Positions 8,243-16,994 of a stretch of DNA of 64,000 nucleotides are shown piece after piece. The notes beneath the pieces are model-generated. The model saw only the letters and a list, made by a program, of their open reading frames with translations. It was not told where the DNA came from and made no database searches. The translations under genes and the position numbers were made by a program. The DNA comes from an uncultured Aquimarina sp. (GTDB lineage: Bacteria; Bacteroidota; Bacteroidia; Flavobacteriales; Flavobacteriaceae). Numbering within the stretch: the first letter of the stretch is position 1; each line of letters starts with the position of its first letter. The stretch lies in assembly GCA_947489685.1 (NCBI GenBank), contig CANLEM010000003.1, forward strand, positions 682,001 through 746,000, given 5' to 3'.

Positions 8243-9496
8243 TTGGAAAATTCATTAGAAGAATCAAAGGTTGTATATCAAAGTCTTAAAACATACTTGG
8301 CTTTATATGAAGGTGAATTCAAAGATATTACCATTTTTCAGAAACTAAATGCAGAATTGGATGCTGCGATCCAAGATCTTACCTGTGATTTCAATACTTT
8401 TGATCGATACGCGTTCATAAAAAAACATACGCACAAGCAATTAATGTTTTGGAATCTTGTCGTAAAAGACTGGAATGTGAGTTTTCCTTTCGAATTGGCA
8501 ATAAAAAATAATGCTACCTCACTTTTTTCTTCAAACACTTTCAATTTGAAATATTTTTCGGATAGAAATTCAGGTGAGATAACACCCGAAAAGATCACAT
8601 TGGGTGAAAAGTTATTTTATGACACCAATTTATCCTCTGACAAAACCATAAGTTGTGCAACTTGTCATTTACCCCAAAAAGCTTTTACAGATGGATTAAA
8701 AATTGGTAAGGGAGTAACACGTAACACTCCTACTCTACTATATTCTAGCCTACAAAAAGCTTTTTTCTATGATAAAAGAGCGGGTAGTCTAGAGGAGCAA
8801 ATAATTGCTGTGGTAAAAAACGAAAATGAATTTCATACTGATTTAGAAACTCTTAAAAAAGTGGTAGAAGAAGATAGCTCATACATCAAGACTTTTTCTA
8901 AGGTTTTTAACAAAACTAAAATCAATAATGCCGATATCAGGAATGCTATAGCAAGTTATATTAGAGATTTAAATCCATTCGATTCTAAATTTGATCGAAA
9001 TATAAACGGAATAGAAAACACAATCACTCAAAGCGAAATTAATGGGTTTAACTTGTTTAATGGTAAAGCCAAATGTGCTACATGTCATTTTGCTCCTCTA
9101 TTTAATGGTACTATACCTCCTAATTATAAAGAATCTGAAATAGAGCTTATTGGTGTACCTCAGGAGAATGACACCATAAATACAAAAATCAGTCCTGATT
9201 TAGGTCGATACTATGTATACAATACTCCTGAAAGAAAACATTTTTTTAAAACCTCTACGGTAAGGAATGTGAGTAAAACTAGTCCTTATATGCATAATGG
9301 TGTATATAATACTTTAGAAGAAGTATTAGATTTTTACAACCGTGGCGGTGGATCTGGTATTGGTATTGAACAGGAATATCAAACCTTACCATCAAATAAA
9401 TTAAACTTAAATCAACAAGAAATAAATGATATCATAGCTTTCATGGAATCTTTAGAGGATCCAAATGAAAATTACGACAACAATGTTGAGAAATAG
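8243..9496 (+). CDS. C-terminal half of the split peroxidase: di-haem cytochrome c peroxidase domain
   Basis: 417 residues from TTG 8243, although the frame is open from 8129 and the true protein is fused to the preceding frame. Two c-type haem sites are present: CATCH at residues 138-142 and a second CATCH in AKCATCHFAPLFNG. Between and after them lie family features: the LGEKLFYDTNLSSDKTISC entry, RNTPTLLYSSLQKAFFYDKR, and RNVSKTSPYMHNGVYNTLEEVLDFYNRGGG, with the distal-haem region near TSPYMHNG. This matches bacterial MauG/CcpA peroxidases. It needs export for haem attachment, which only the upstream half provides through its signal. It could be nonfunctional if the frameshift is real. Confidence 0.8.
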   Translation: MENSLEESKVVYQSLKTYLALYEGEFKDITIFQKLNAELDAAIQDLTCDFNTFDRYAFIKKHTHKQLMFWNLVVKDWNVSFPFELAIKNNATSLFSSNTFNLKYFSDRNSGEITPEKITLGEKLFYDTNLSSDKTISCATCHLPQKAFTDGLKIGKGVTRNTPTLLYSSLQKAFFYDKRAGSLEEQIIAVVKNENEFHTDLETLKKVVEEDSSYIKTFSKVFNKTKINNADIRNAIASYIRDLNPFDSKFDRNINGIENTITQSEINGFNLFNGKAKCATCHFAPLFNGTIPPNYKESEIELIGVPQENDTINTKISPDLGRYYVYNTPERKHFFKTSTVRNVSKTSPYMHNGVYNTLEEVLDFYNRGGGSGIGIEQEYQTLPSNKLNLNQQEINDIIAFMESLEDPNENYDNNVEK

Positions 9497-9593
9497 GTAT
9501 AAAACATCTATATGATAGTCTTATATCCAGATATTATGAACTATTCATTACTCTGGGTGGATATACTCAATTAATTATTCACTAATCTTTTTT

Positions 9594-9622
9594 GTAGAGG
9601 GTAATGTTAAATTCCCCTCTAC
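9594..9622. repeat. Inverted repeat after the peroxidase gene
   Basis: GTAGAGGG (9594-9601) and CCCTCTAC (9615-9622) form a perfect 8-bp stem over 13 bases. A T run precedes it on the + strand but none follows, so a terminator is doubtful. It may act as a transcript-end structure or an operator before the second kinase. Confidence 0.4.
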
Positions 9623-9749
9623 ATCATTAGTGTTCAAATACCTTTTTATCAATATTTTACGGTTATCACACAAAATAACTACGTAAGCGTAATTAATCTG
9701 TAATATCTCGTTAATTTTTGTTAATTTTATTAAGAATTGTTTACAAACC

Positions 9750-10973
9750 ATGCAATTCGCTTCAATTGGAATGATTACAACTGCTATAAATGAAAACTTA
9801 CGATTAGGAGCTCTAAAATCGTTAGACATTCTCGACACCAAGAGCGAGAAAGAGTTTGATGATATTACAGCTCTGGCCGCATTTATTTGTGATACAGAGA
9901 TCGCTTTGATTTCTTTAGTGGATAAGGATCGCCAATGGTTTAAATCCAGATACGGATTAGATGTTTGTGAAACTCCAAGAAGTGTTTCGTTTTGTGCGCA
10001 TGCGATTCGTGATCCAGAAAATGTTATGATTGTAGAGGATGCTCGAAAGGACAAACGCTTTTATCAGAATCCGCTTACCGAAAAAGAAAAAATCGTAATT
10101 TTTTATGCTGGAGTCCCATTGATTGATAAGGATGGTTTTGCGCTGGGAACATTATGTGTTATCGACAGCAAACCTAAAAAATTATCCGAAAAACAATTAA
10201 ATTCTCTTAAAGCACTAGCTAATCAGGTAGTATTACTATTTGAACTTAATAAAAAAACTAAGGATCAAGAAAAAACTCAGAATAAATTAAAAAAGAGAAA
10301 CGAAGCACTTAGAGAATTTGCAAGAGTAATTTCTCATGATCTTAAAATGCCTTTAGCAAATATAATTACGACTACAGATTTATTAAAGCTTTTGCTTCAA
10401 AACAGGCTGGATGAAGAGAGTCTTGAGTATTTTGAATATATAAAGTCTTCTTCTTTCTCGATGAGTGGCTATATAAACGATGTTCTTTCACATTATGAAA
10501 GTGAAAGCTTAATTCTTAAAAAACCCGAAGAATTTAATTTAAATAGTCTATTACAAGAAATCGTAGATCTATTAAGTATTAAACCTGACTTCACCATTCA
10601 CTTTCCGGATGATGATCCTGTGTTAGAATGTAATAAATCAGCACTAAAACAAATTTTCTTTAATTTAATAGGAAATAGCATCAAGTATAATGATAAAGAA
10701 GAAATCATTATACATATAGAAACCACTATTGATGAAAAATTCTATTATTTTAGAATAACGGATAACGGAATGGGCATTCCAAACGATAGGTTAGACGTTA
10801 TATTCGATTTATTCACTATAGCCAATACAGAAGATAGAAGCGGTAACAAAGGTAATGGCATTGGTTTATCTACCGTAAAAAAATTAGTAGAAAAACTAGG
10901 TGGATCCATTGAAGTAAGTTCTCAAGAAAAAGTACAGACCATTTTCGACTTTTCAATCAAAAGGACTTCTTAA
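9750..10973 (+). CDS. GAF-domain sensor histidine kinase (copy 2)
   Basis: 407 residues, soluble. GAF domain at about 25-165, charged linker, HisKA with His196 in ARVISHDLKMPLANI, and HATPase_c with N box NLIGNSIKYND, G1 box DNGMGIP and G2 box GNGIGLSTVKKL. It is paralogous along its whole length to the kinase at 4802-6007. The ATG at 9750 is used; a second in-frame ATG seven codons on (residue 8) is an alternative and sits closer to the paralogue's start. Its 3' end overlaps the end of the convergent FAD oxidoreductase gene by 17 bases. No response regulator is nearby; the input signal is unknown. Confidence 0.9.
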   Translation: MQFASIGMITTAINENLRLGALKSLDILDTKSEKEFDDITALAAFICDTEIALISLVDKDRQWFKSRYGLDVCETPRSVSFCAHAIRDPENVMIVEDARKDKRFYQNPLTEKEKIVIFYAGVPLIDKDGFALGTLCVIDSKPKKLSEKQLNSLKALANQVVLLFELNKKTKDQEKTQNKLKKRNEALREFARVISHDLKMPLANIITTTDLLKLLLQNRLDEESLEYFEYIKSSSFSMSGYINDVLSHYESESLILKKPEEFNLNSLLQEIVDLLSIKPDFTIHFPDDDPVLECNKSALKQIFFNLIGNSIKYNDKEEIIIHIETTIDEKFYYFRITDNGMGIPNDRLDVIFDLFTIANTEDRSGNKGNGIGLSTVKKLVEKLGGSIEVSSQEKVQTIFDFSIKRTS

Positions 10974-12522
10974 TCGTTGCCAAACACGCCTCTGCACACT
11001 TTTCTCCGTCTATAGCCGCAGAAATTATTCCACCGGCATATCCTGCGCCCTCTCCACAAGGATATAATCCTTTAATTTGTGTATGCTGCAAGGTTTTCCA
11101 ATCTCTAGGTATACGTACTGGTGAAGATGTACGGGATTCTGGTGCATGTACTACAGCATCATTGGTAAGATACCCCTTCATTCTTTGATCAAATGCCTTA
11201 AAACCTGATATTAACGTCTTATGAATAAACCCTGGAAATACCTGTCCCATATCGGCCGAGGTTAAACCCGGCTTATAAGAAGTTATGGGTAAATCATTTG
11301 ATAATTTGCCTGTAACCAAATCCACTAATCGCTGAGCTGGCACTTTTTGAGTCTCTCCTCCTACTTTCCATGCCTTTTGCTCAATACTTTTTTGAAAATA
11401 CATAGCAGACAAAGGACCATATTTCTCAAATGACTTAAAGTCTTCGGTTTTAAGCTCTACAACAATACCGCTATTTGCTGTTGGCTGATCTCTTTTAGAA
11501 GGTGACCATCCATTAGTTACTACCTCTCCAGGACTTGTTGCACAAGGCGCAATAACACCTCCGGGGCACATACAAAAAGAATACATTCCTCTTCCATCAA
11601 CTTGTTTTACTATGCTATATGGAGATGGAGGTAAATAAGGACTTCTAATATCGCAAGAGTATTGTATTTGGTCAATCAATTGTTGAGAATGCTCTACACG
11701 GACTCCTAAAGCAAAAGGTTTTGCCTCAATCTCAATATTTTTTCGATACAATAGTTCAAAAATATCTCTGGCAGAATGACCTGTGGCAATAATTACTTTA
11801 TTGGTAGCTATCGTGCTTCCATCTTGTAAAATCACGCCATTCATTTCAGAATTTTTAATCTCAAAATCTACTACACGAGTTTCAAAGTGTACTTGTCCTC
11901 CTCTTTCAATAACTTTTTCTCGAATGGCTGCTATGATTGCGGGTAGTTTATTTGTACCAATATGCGGGTGTGCTTCTACCAAAATTTGATCTGTGGCTCC
12001 AAATCCTACTAATAATTGCAAAATACGTTGTACATCTCCCCTTTTTTTGGATCGCGTATACAATTTACCGTCACTATAGGTTCCTGCTCCACCTTCACCA
12101 AAGCAATAATTCGAATCTTCATTAACAATATGATCCCGGTTGATTGCTTTAAGATCTCTTCTGCGTGTTCTTACATCTTTACCACGTTCTAGAACAATAG
12201 GTTTACCTCCGAGTTCTATACATCGCAAAGCAGCAAACAAACCAGCTGGGCCCGCCCCGATAATAATAACTTCGGGAGCATTGGTAACATCAGGATAATC
12301 AGGTAATTCAATGGGCTGATCTATAAAATCTTCTTGCACATATACTTTCAGTTTTAAATTTACCTTAATTGCCTTTTGTCTTGCATCAATAGATCGTTTT
12401 ACGATCTTTATGTGGCTTATTTCATCTGCATGAATATTGTTTTCTCGAGCAATGGTTAATTTCAATTGTTCGGGATGTGCGGCAATTTTGGGAGAGACTT
12501 GTATAGTGAATTCGTATTGCAA
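10957..12522 (-). CDS. FAD/NAD(P)-dependent oxidoreductase (COG2509 type)
   Basis: 521 residues. A ~75-residue N-terminal segment precedes a Rossmann dinucleotide site GAGPAG at residues 89-94 (in VIIIGAGPAGLFAALR). Further family marks are NYCFGEGGAGTYSDGKLYTR, the GHSARD loop, MCPGGVIAPC and the C-terminal GEGAGYAGGIISAAIDG FAD-binding stretch. This matches the uncharacterised FAD-dependent dehydrogenases of COG2509; substrate unknown. It is soluble and cytosolic. Convergent overlap of 17 bases with the kinase gene. The 236 bases to the next gene (rightward) contain no other gene. Confidence 0.85.
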   Translation of the reverse strand: MQYEFTIQVSPKIAAHPEQLKLTIARENNIHADEISHIKIVKRSIDARQKAIKVNLKLKVYVQEDFIDQPIELPDYPDVTNAPEVIIIGAGPAGLFAALRCIELGGKPIVLERGKDVRTRRRDLKAINRDHIVNEDSNYCFGEGGAGTYSDGKLYTRSKKRGDVQRILQLLVGFGATDQILVEAHPHIGTNKLPAIIAAIREKVIERGGQVHFETRVVDFEIKNSEMNGVILQDGSTIATNKVIIATGHSARDIFELLYRKNIEIEAKPFALGVRVEHSQQLIDQIQYSCDIRSPYLPPSPYSIVKQVDGRGMYSFCMCPGGVIAPCATSPGEVVTNGWSPSKRDQPTANSGIVVELKTEDFKSFEKYGPLSAMYFQKSIEQKAWKVGGETQKVPAQRLVDLVTGKLSNDLPITSYKPGLTSADMGQVFPGFIHKTLISGFKAFDQRMKGYLTNDAVVHAPESRTSSPVRIPRDWKTLQHTQIKGLYPCGEGAGYAGGIISAAIDGEKCAEACLATIKKSF

Positions 12523-12722
12523 GTTGAGTGATTTTTTCCTGTTTTTGGCGAAGATACAACATTCTTTATTTCAAAATAATGTTAAAAACGACATCCAATT
12601 CTTGTATTATAGCATCATTTACTCCTTTGAAATTACGATATTTACTAGGATAAACAACTAATAAATACCGATGAAACAACCAATTCTTTTAAAATTTAGT
12701 GTTTTATTAAAAGTAATAGTTA

Positions 12723-12730
12723 TATATTTG
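12723..12730 (+). promoter_or_regulatory. -7 promoter element of the small barrel-protein gene
   Basis: TATATTTG matches TAnnTTTG and lies 28 bases before the ATG. A recognisable TTG at -33 is absent (only a T-rich stretch near 12702), so the call rests on the -7 box. Confidence 0.5.
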
Positions 12731-12758
12731 AATCTAAACAAACCTTAAATTTACAATT

Positions 12759-13280
12759 ATGAAAAAGCTATTTTTATTAGCAATTGCAGTAATCGGTTTT
12801 ACATTTACTTCTAACGCACAAGACATCAAATTAGGTGTAAAAGGTGGGGTTAACTTTGCCAACGTAACAGGAGATATTGATTTTGACGCCAGAACTGGAT
12901 TTCACATTGGTGGTGTTCTTCAAATTAGTGTTCTTGAAACTTTTGCTATTCAACCAGAACTTTTATATTCTGCTCAAGGTGCTGAATTAGGTGATATTGA
13001 TTTTAATATTGATTATCTTAATGTTCCTATTTTGGCTAAACTTAAATTTGCAAAATTTCTTAGTGTAGAAGCTGGACCACAGCTTGGTTTTGTTGTTAAT
13101 GAAGGCGATAATGTAAATGATATTGAAAGTTTTGACTTTAGTGGTGCCGTGGGTGCAGGAGTTGAGTTTGGTGGATTTTTTGGTCAATTAAGATATAATT
13201 TTGGTCTTACCGATATTGTTTCTAATGGTGACGCAAAAAACACAAATTTCCAAGTATCTGTAGGGTATTATATATTCTAG
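12759..13280 (+). CDS. Porin-family outer-membrane beta-barrel protein
   Basis: 173 residues: a signal peptide ending SNAQD, then repeated amphipathic strands with glycine turns (IKLGVKGGVNFANVTGD, GFHIGGVLQISVLETFAIQPELLYSAQGAE, LSVEAGPQLGFVVNEG, GQLRYNFGLTDI) and a terminal aromatic (YYIF). This is the PorT-like/OMP_b-brl_2 family of small eight-strand barrels, abundant in Flavobacteriia and mostly without assigned function. The protein is short but complete. It has its own -7 promoter box upstream and a strong terminator 28 bases downstream, so it is monocistronic and probably well expressed. Confidence 0.85.
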   Translation: MKKLFLLAIAVIGFTFTSNAQDIKLGVKGGVNFANVTGDIDFDARTGFHIGGVLQISVLETFAIQPELLYSAQGAELGDIDFNIDYLNVPILAKLKFAKFLSVEAGPQLGFVVNEGDNVNDIESFDFSGAVGAGVEFGGFFGQLRYNFGLTDIVSNGDAKNTNFQVSVGYYIF

Positions 13281-13307
13281 AAAAAGAAATATCTTGACTT
13301 ATATATT

Positions 13308-13341
13308 AAGATGGAAGCTTTCGCTTCCATCTTTTTTTTTT
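13308..13341 (+). terminator. Strong rho-independent terminator
   Basis: AAGATGGAAGC (13308-13318) pairs perfectly with GCTTCCATCTT (13323-13333) over a 4-base loop and is followed by an unbroken T run to 13341. It ends the barrel-protein transcript. Confidence 0.92.
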
Positions 13342-13405
13342 GTCAATTAACGAATAAGTTTATTAAAATTAGTTAATGAAGAATCTCAAATCATAAATCT
13401 TGTAT

Positions 13406-13413
13406 TATATTTG
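13406..13413 (+). promoter_or_regulatory. -7 promoter element of the BatA operon
   Basis: TATATTTG matches TAnnTTTG and lies 18 bases before the BatA ATG, giving a very short leader. The -33 region is T-rich but has no clear TTG. Confidence 0.45.
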
Positions 13414-13431
13414 ATAAACTAAAAATTAGGA

Positions 13432-15357
13432 ATGCAGTTTAAACATCCAGAATTTCTTTATGCTCTTTTTGCGCTTGTCATTCCTATTCTAGTTCATTTA
13501 TTTCAATTACGTCGTTTTCAAAAAGTTGATTTTACTAACGTACAATTTCTAAAGGCTGTAACTATACAAACCAGAAAAAGTTCTCAGCTAAAAAAATGGC
13601 TTACTCTTCTTACTCGTTTATTAATTCTTGCCGCGCTAATTATTGCTTTTGCACAACCTTTTTTGGCATCTGCAGATGTAGTTGGCAAACAAAGTGAAAC
13701 TATCATTTATCTCGACAATTCTTTTAGTATGCAGGCTAAGGGAGCAAAAGGGCCTTTATTGAAACGATCAGTCCAAGAAATACTTAGTGGTCTATCTGAT
13801 GATGAAAATATCTCTATATTTACTAATACTGAGACCTTTAAAAACGTCTCAAAAAAGGATATTCAAAATGATTTACTGCAAATAGAATATAGTTCAAATC
13901 AAATTCCGTATCCGGCAGCCCATTTAAAGGCAAAACAATTATTAACTTCATCTCAGGAAACCATTAAAAGAGTTATTATGGTTTCAGATTTTCAGCAAAA
14001 GGAAAATGCCTTTTCATTGCCAACAGACTCAGGTACAAGAACTCATTTGGTCCAAATGCAACCAGTTACCAGGCAAAATATTGCTATTGATAGTTTATAC
14101 CTTGAACGTAATCTGGAAAATGAACTTATGCTTCAGGTGCGATTAAGTAATACCGACGCCAATGCCGAAAATACTTCTATAGCCCTATATAATGATGAAA
14201 AACTAATAGCAAAAACATCGATATCAATTCCTAAAAATGATAAAGCCAGCACCGAATTTCGATTAGATGAAAATATAAAGATAAACGGAAGAGTAACTAT
14301 CGAAGATCCGGCAATTACCTTCGACAATTCTAGATACTTTACGATCAATACTCCCGAAAAAATTAAAGTTGTAGCAATAAATGAGGCTAGTGATACCTAT
14401 ATAAAGCACATTTTTACTCCTGATGAGTTTATTTTAACTAGTAGTTCTTTGGCAGAACTTAATTATAACGAAATTTCTAATGCAAACCTGATTATTATTA
14501 ATGAAGTATCGCAAATACCGATATCTCTAATCAACGCGATAAAACCATTTATAAATCAAGGAGGTACCGTTTGTTTTATTCCCGCAAAAGAAGGCGATCT
14601 GGATTCGTATCAACAGTTTATAAATTCTTTTACTTCTCAAAATATATTAGCCAAAGTTGATCAAGAAAAAAAGATCACACAAATCAATTTTTCGCACCCC
14701 TTATATCTCGGAGTGTTTGATAAGAGGGTTTCTAATTTTCAGTACCCTAAAGTAAATAGCTATTATCCAACTGATGCATCTAATGTGGTACTTTCTTTTG
14801 AAGACAATAGTCCTTTTTTGTATAAGGTCAATAGTATCTATGCATTTACGGCAGCCATAAATAGTGAGAATTCTAATTTTAAAAACTCTCCGCTTATCGT
14901 GCCTACCCTATATAATATTGGAAAACAAAGTCTACAACTAACCGATATATCGTATACCATAGGTCAAAATAACACTTATGATGTTCCTATAACTTTGGGG
15001 CAAGACGGAATTGTATCTTTAGTTTCGGATCAAGAAAGCATTATACCCTTGCAACAAAGTTTTTCGACAAAGGTTCGTATTACAACTGATGAAGTGCCTA
15101 CACGATCCGGTATTTATAGTTTACAAGATAAAGACAAGCTTATCCAGCATGTAAGTTATAATTATGATAGTCATGAAAGTGATTTGAATTATTATAGTCT
15201 ACAAACTAATGCCGATTATGAGGTAAACGAATCGGTTTCTGAACTTTTTAATCAAATAAAAGAAGAGACTAGTGTTAATGAACTTTGGAAATGGTTTATT
15301 ATTTTTGCGCTGATATTTCTACTTGTTGAAATCGTATTATTAAAATATTTGAAATGA
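13432..15357 (+). CDS. BatA domain-containing membrane protein
   Basis: 641 residues. The N-terminus carries the BatA/TIGR02226 signature: a membrane helix (FLYALFALVIPILVHLF), the basic QLRRFQKVDFTNVQFLKAV segment and a second helix (LTRLLILAALIIAFAQPFL). A vWA-like domain follows (IIYLDNSFSMQAKG, with the DxSxS metal-binding pattern). After a long extracytoplasmic region the protein ends in a membrane helix (WFIIFALIFLLVEIVLLKYL). Bat proteins are linked to aerotolerance and envelope integrity in Bacteroidota. The stop overlaps the start of the dihydroorotase homologue by four bases (ATGA), so the two are translationally coupled. First gene of a run that may extend to 17654. Confidence 0.87.
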   Translation: MQFKHPEFLYALFALVIPILVHLFQLRRFQKVDFTNVQFLKAVTIQTRKSSQLKKWLTLLTRLLILAALIIAFAQPFLASADVVGKQSETIIYLDNSFSMQAKGAKGPLLKRSVQEILSGLSDDENISIFTNTETFKNVSKKDIQNDLLQIEYSSNQIPYPAAHLKAKQLLTSSQETIKRVIMVSDFQQKENAFSLPTDSGTRTHLVQMQPVTRQNIAIDSLYLERNLENELMLQVRLSNTDANAENTSIALYNDEKLIAKTSISIPKNDKASTEFRLDENIKINGRVTIEDPAITFDNSRYFTINTPEKIKVVAINEASDTYIKHIFTPDEFILTSSSLAELNYNEISNANLIIINEVSQIPISLINAIKPFINQGGTVCFIPAKEGDLDSYQQFINSFTSQNILAKVDQEKKITQINFSHPLYLGVFDKRVSNFQYPKVNSYYPTDASNVVLSFEDNSPFLYKVNSIYAFTAAINSENSNFKNSPLIVPTLYNIGKQSLQLTDISYTIGQNNTYDVPITLGQDGIVSLVSDQESIIPLQQSFSTKVRITTDEVPTRSGIYSLQDKDKLIQHVSYNYDSHESDLNYYSLQTNADYEVNESVSELFNQIKEETSVNELWKWFIIFALIFLLVEIVLLKYLK

Positions 15358-16607
15358 ACTTCTTACTAAAGGCTGCTTTTGTAATCGATCCTACATCACC
15401 TTTTCACCAGCAAACGGTTGATATTCTTATCGAAAATGGGACTATTACAGATATAAATTCTAACATAGATTCTAAAGCCAATATTAAAGAAGTGTCTTTA
15501 AGTAATTTACATGTATCACAAGGTTGGTTTGATAGTAGTGTTAGTTTTGGAGAACCCGGTTATGAAGAGAGAGAAACCATCGCACATGGTCTTGATGTAG
15601 CCGCAAAAAGTGGTTTTACAGGTATTGCACTTCATCCTAATACCAACCCGATTACAGACACCAGTGCATCTGTAGGTTTTCTTATTAGCAAAGCTTTGCA
15701 CAATGCTGTATCTCTTTATCCAATTGGAGCTTTAACCAATGGATCTCAAGGAGTAGATATGGCAGAGTTATACGATATGCAGCAAGCGGGAGCAATTGCT
15801 TTTGGAGACTATAAAAAAGCTATACAAAACCCAAATCTATTAAAGATTGCGTTGTTATATGCGCAGAACTTTGAAGGATTGGTACTCTCTTTCCCTCAAG
15901 ACAATAATATTGCCGGAAAAGGAATGGTGCATGAAGAAAAACAAAGTACATTTTTGGGTCTCAAGGGTATTCCTAGTCTAGCCGAAGAGTTACAAATTGC
16001 CAGAGATATTTTTCTTTTAGAGTATACCGGAGGTAAACTTCATATCCCTACAATTTCTACAGCCAAGTCTGTACAATTAATTAGAGAAGCAAAAACAAAG
16101 GGATTGCAAATTAGTTGTAGTACGACAGTACATCATCTTACTTTGACCGATGAAAAATTAATAAGTTTTGATAGTAATTATAAAGTATTACCCCCTTTAA
16201 GAACTCAAAAAGATGCCGAAGCACTACAAAAGGGTATTAACGATGGCACTATAGATATGGTAACCTCGGATCATCGACCAATGGATATCGAACATAAGAA
16301 TGTAGAGTTCGACAATGCAAAATATGGTACCACAGGCCTAGAAAATGCTTTTGGAACGTTAAACCACCTGTTGGATACAGAAAAAACTATTGAGTTACTT
16401 ACCAATGGTAAAACGATTTTTGGGATAAATAGAAATACTATAGCTGTTGGTAATAATGCAGATTTATCTATGTTTAACCCCGAAGGAGATTCAATATTTG
16501 AAAAGGAACACATATTATCTACTTCAAAAAACAGTGCATTTATCGGGACAGAGATAAAAGGTACAACGTATGGAATTATATCCAACGGAAAAATAGTTTT
16601 AAAGTAA
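15354..16607 (+). CDS. Dihydroorotase homologue lacking metal ligands
   Basis: 417 residues, amidohydrolase fold, closest to class I dihydroorotases (PyrC): GEPGYEERETIAHGLDVAAKSGFTG, HPNTNPITD, the TVHHLTLTDE strand and TSDHRP...YGTTGLENAFG. In active enzymes the first strand is DxHxHxREPG; here it reads WFDSSVSFGEPG, so both histidine metal ligands are gone. HVST is ISTA and HAPH is HRPM, further departures. It is therefore probably not a working dihydroorotase; noncatalytic PyrC homologues that scaffold aspartate transcarbamoylase are known in Pseudomonas. An active pyrC should exist elsewhere in the genome. Translationally coupled to the BatA gene by ATGA. Confidence 0.8.
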   Translation: MNFLLKAAFVIDPTSPFHQQTVDILIENGTITDINSNIDSKANIKEVSLSNLHVSQGWFDSSVSFGEPGYEERETIAHGLDVAAKSGFTGIALHPNTNPITDTSASVGFLISKALHNAVSLYPIGALTNGSQGVDMAELYDMQQAGAIAFGDYKKAIQNPNLLKIALLYAQNFEGLVLSFPQDNNIAGKGMVHEEKQSTFLGLKGIPSLAEELQIARDIFLLEYTGGKLHIPTISTAKSVQLIREAKTKGLQISCSTTVHHLTLTDEKLISFDSNYKVLPPLRTQKDAEALQKGINDGTIDMVTSDHRPMDIEHKNVEFDNAKYGTTGLENAFGTLNHLLDTEKTIELLTNGKTIFGINRNTIAVGNNADLSMFNPEGDSIFEKEHILSTSKNSAFIGTEIKGTTYGIISNGKIVLK

Positions 16608-16653
16608 ATATCCTATTGTATTGGTAATTATCCCAAGAAAATAAAAATAATAT

Positions 16654-16983
16654 ATGCAATCAGATTACGCCAAACAAGGAAAAACAGCAGCCATAGTAGC
16701 TTATATTACCATCATAGGTACTATAATCGCCTTTTTTATGAATAATGATAGTAAGAATCAGTTTACCAGTTTTCATATCCGACAGGCTCTAGGATTATGG
16801 ATTACATTTTATGTATTGATTGCTCTAGCAGGAATTTTTGGTTCACTCATGATTCATGCAGCATTTTATATATTTTCAATTGTTCTTATTGTATACGGAC
16901 TAATCACGGCCATACGAGAAGAGCAAAAACCTGTTCCCATACTAGGCTCTTATTTTCAGGATTGGTTTAGTTTTATTAAATAG
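16654..16983 (+). CDS. DUF4870-like small membrane protein
   Basis: 109 residues with three or four hydrophobic segments (AAIVAYITIIGTIIAFFM, ALGLWITFYVLIALAGIFGS, HAAFYIFSIVLIVYGLITAI). The pattern FTSFHIRQALGLW between the first two matches the DUF4870/Tic20-like family, where a 'FH-RQALGL' motif is conserved. Inner-membrane protein of unknown role. It lies 46 bases after the dihydroorotase homologue and 11 bases before the esterase gene, so all are likely one transcript. Confidence 0.75.
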   Translation: MQSDYAKQGKTAAIVAYITIIGTIIAFFMNNDSKNQFTSFHIRQALGLWITFYVLIALAGIFGSLMIHAAFYIFSIVLIVYGLITAIREEQKPVPILGSYFQDWFSFIK

Positions 16984-16994
16984 ATTTTAAGTAC

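Larger units (their letters stand above)
7675..9496 (+). pseudogene. Frameshift-split di-haem cytochrome c peroxidase gene
   Basis: Two reading frames together make one family-like protein: an N-terminal lipoprotein with an imelysin-like helical region, then a MauG/CcpA-type di-haem peroxidase. The first frame stops at 8185-8187. The second is already open from 8129, has no ATG near its beginning, and encodes the missing junction (RKAIIRIAITGTTGFDSPV) upstream of its first possible start, TTG 8243. Reading through the nine-A run at 8131-8139 with one base skipped joins them perfectly. The gene is therefore either broken, misread by one base in sequencing, phase-variable, or expressed by slippage. 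Everything else looks intact, with no extra stops. Product, if made: an envelope peroxidase reducing H2O2 with electrons from cytochrome c or quinol. Confidence 0.75.

Noticed and set aside
9575..10054. Leftward 159-codon frame
   Set aside because: It lies opposite the GAF domain of the second histidine kinase and has no family likeness.
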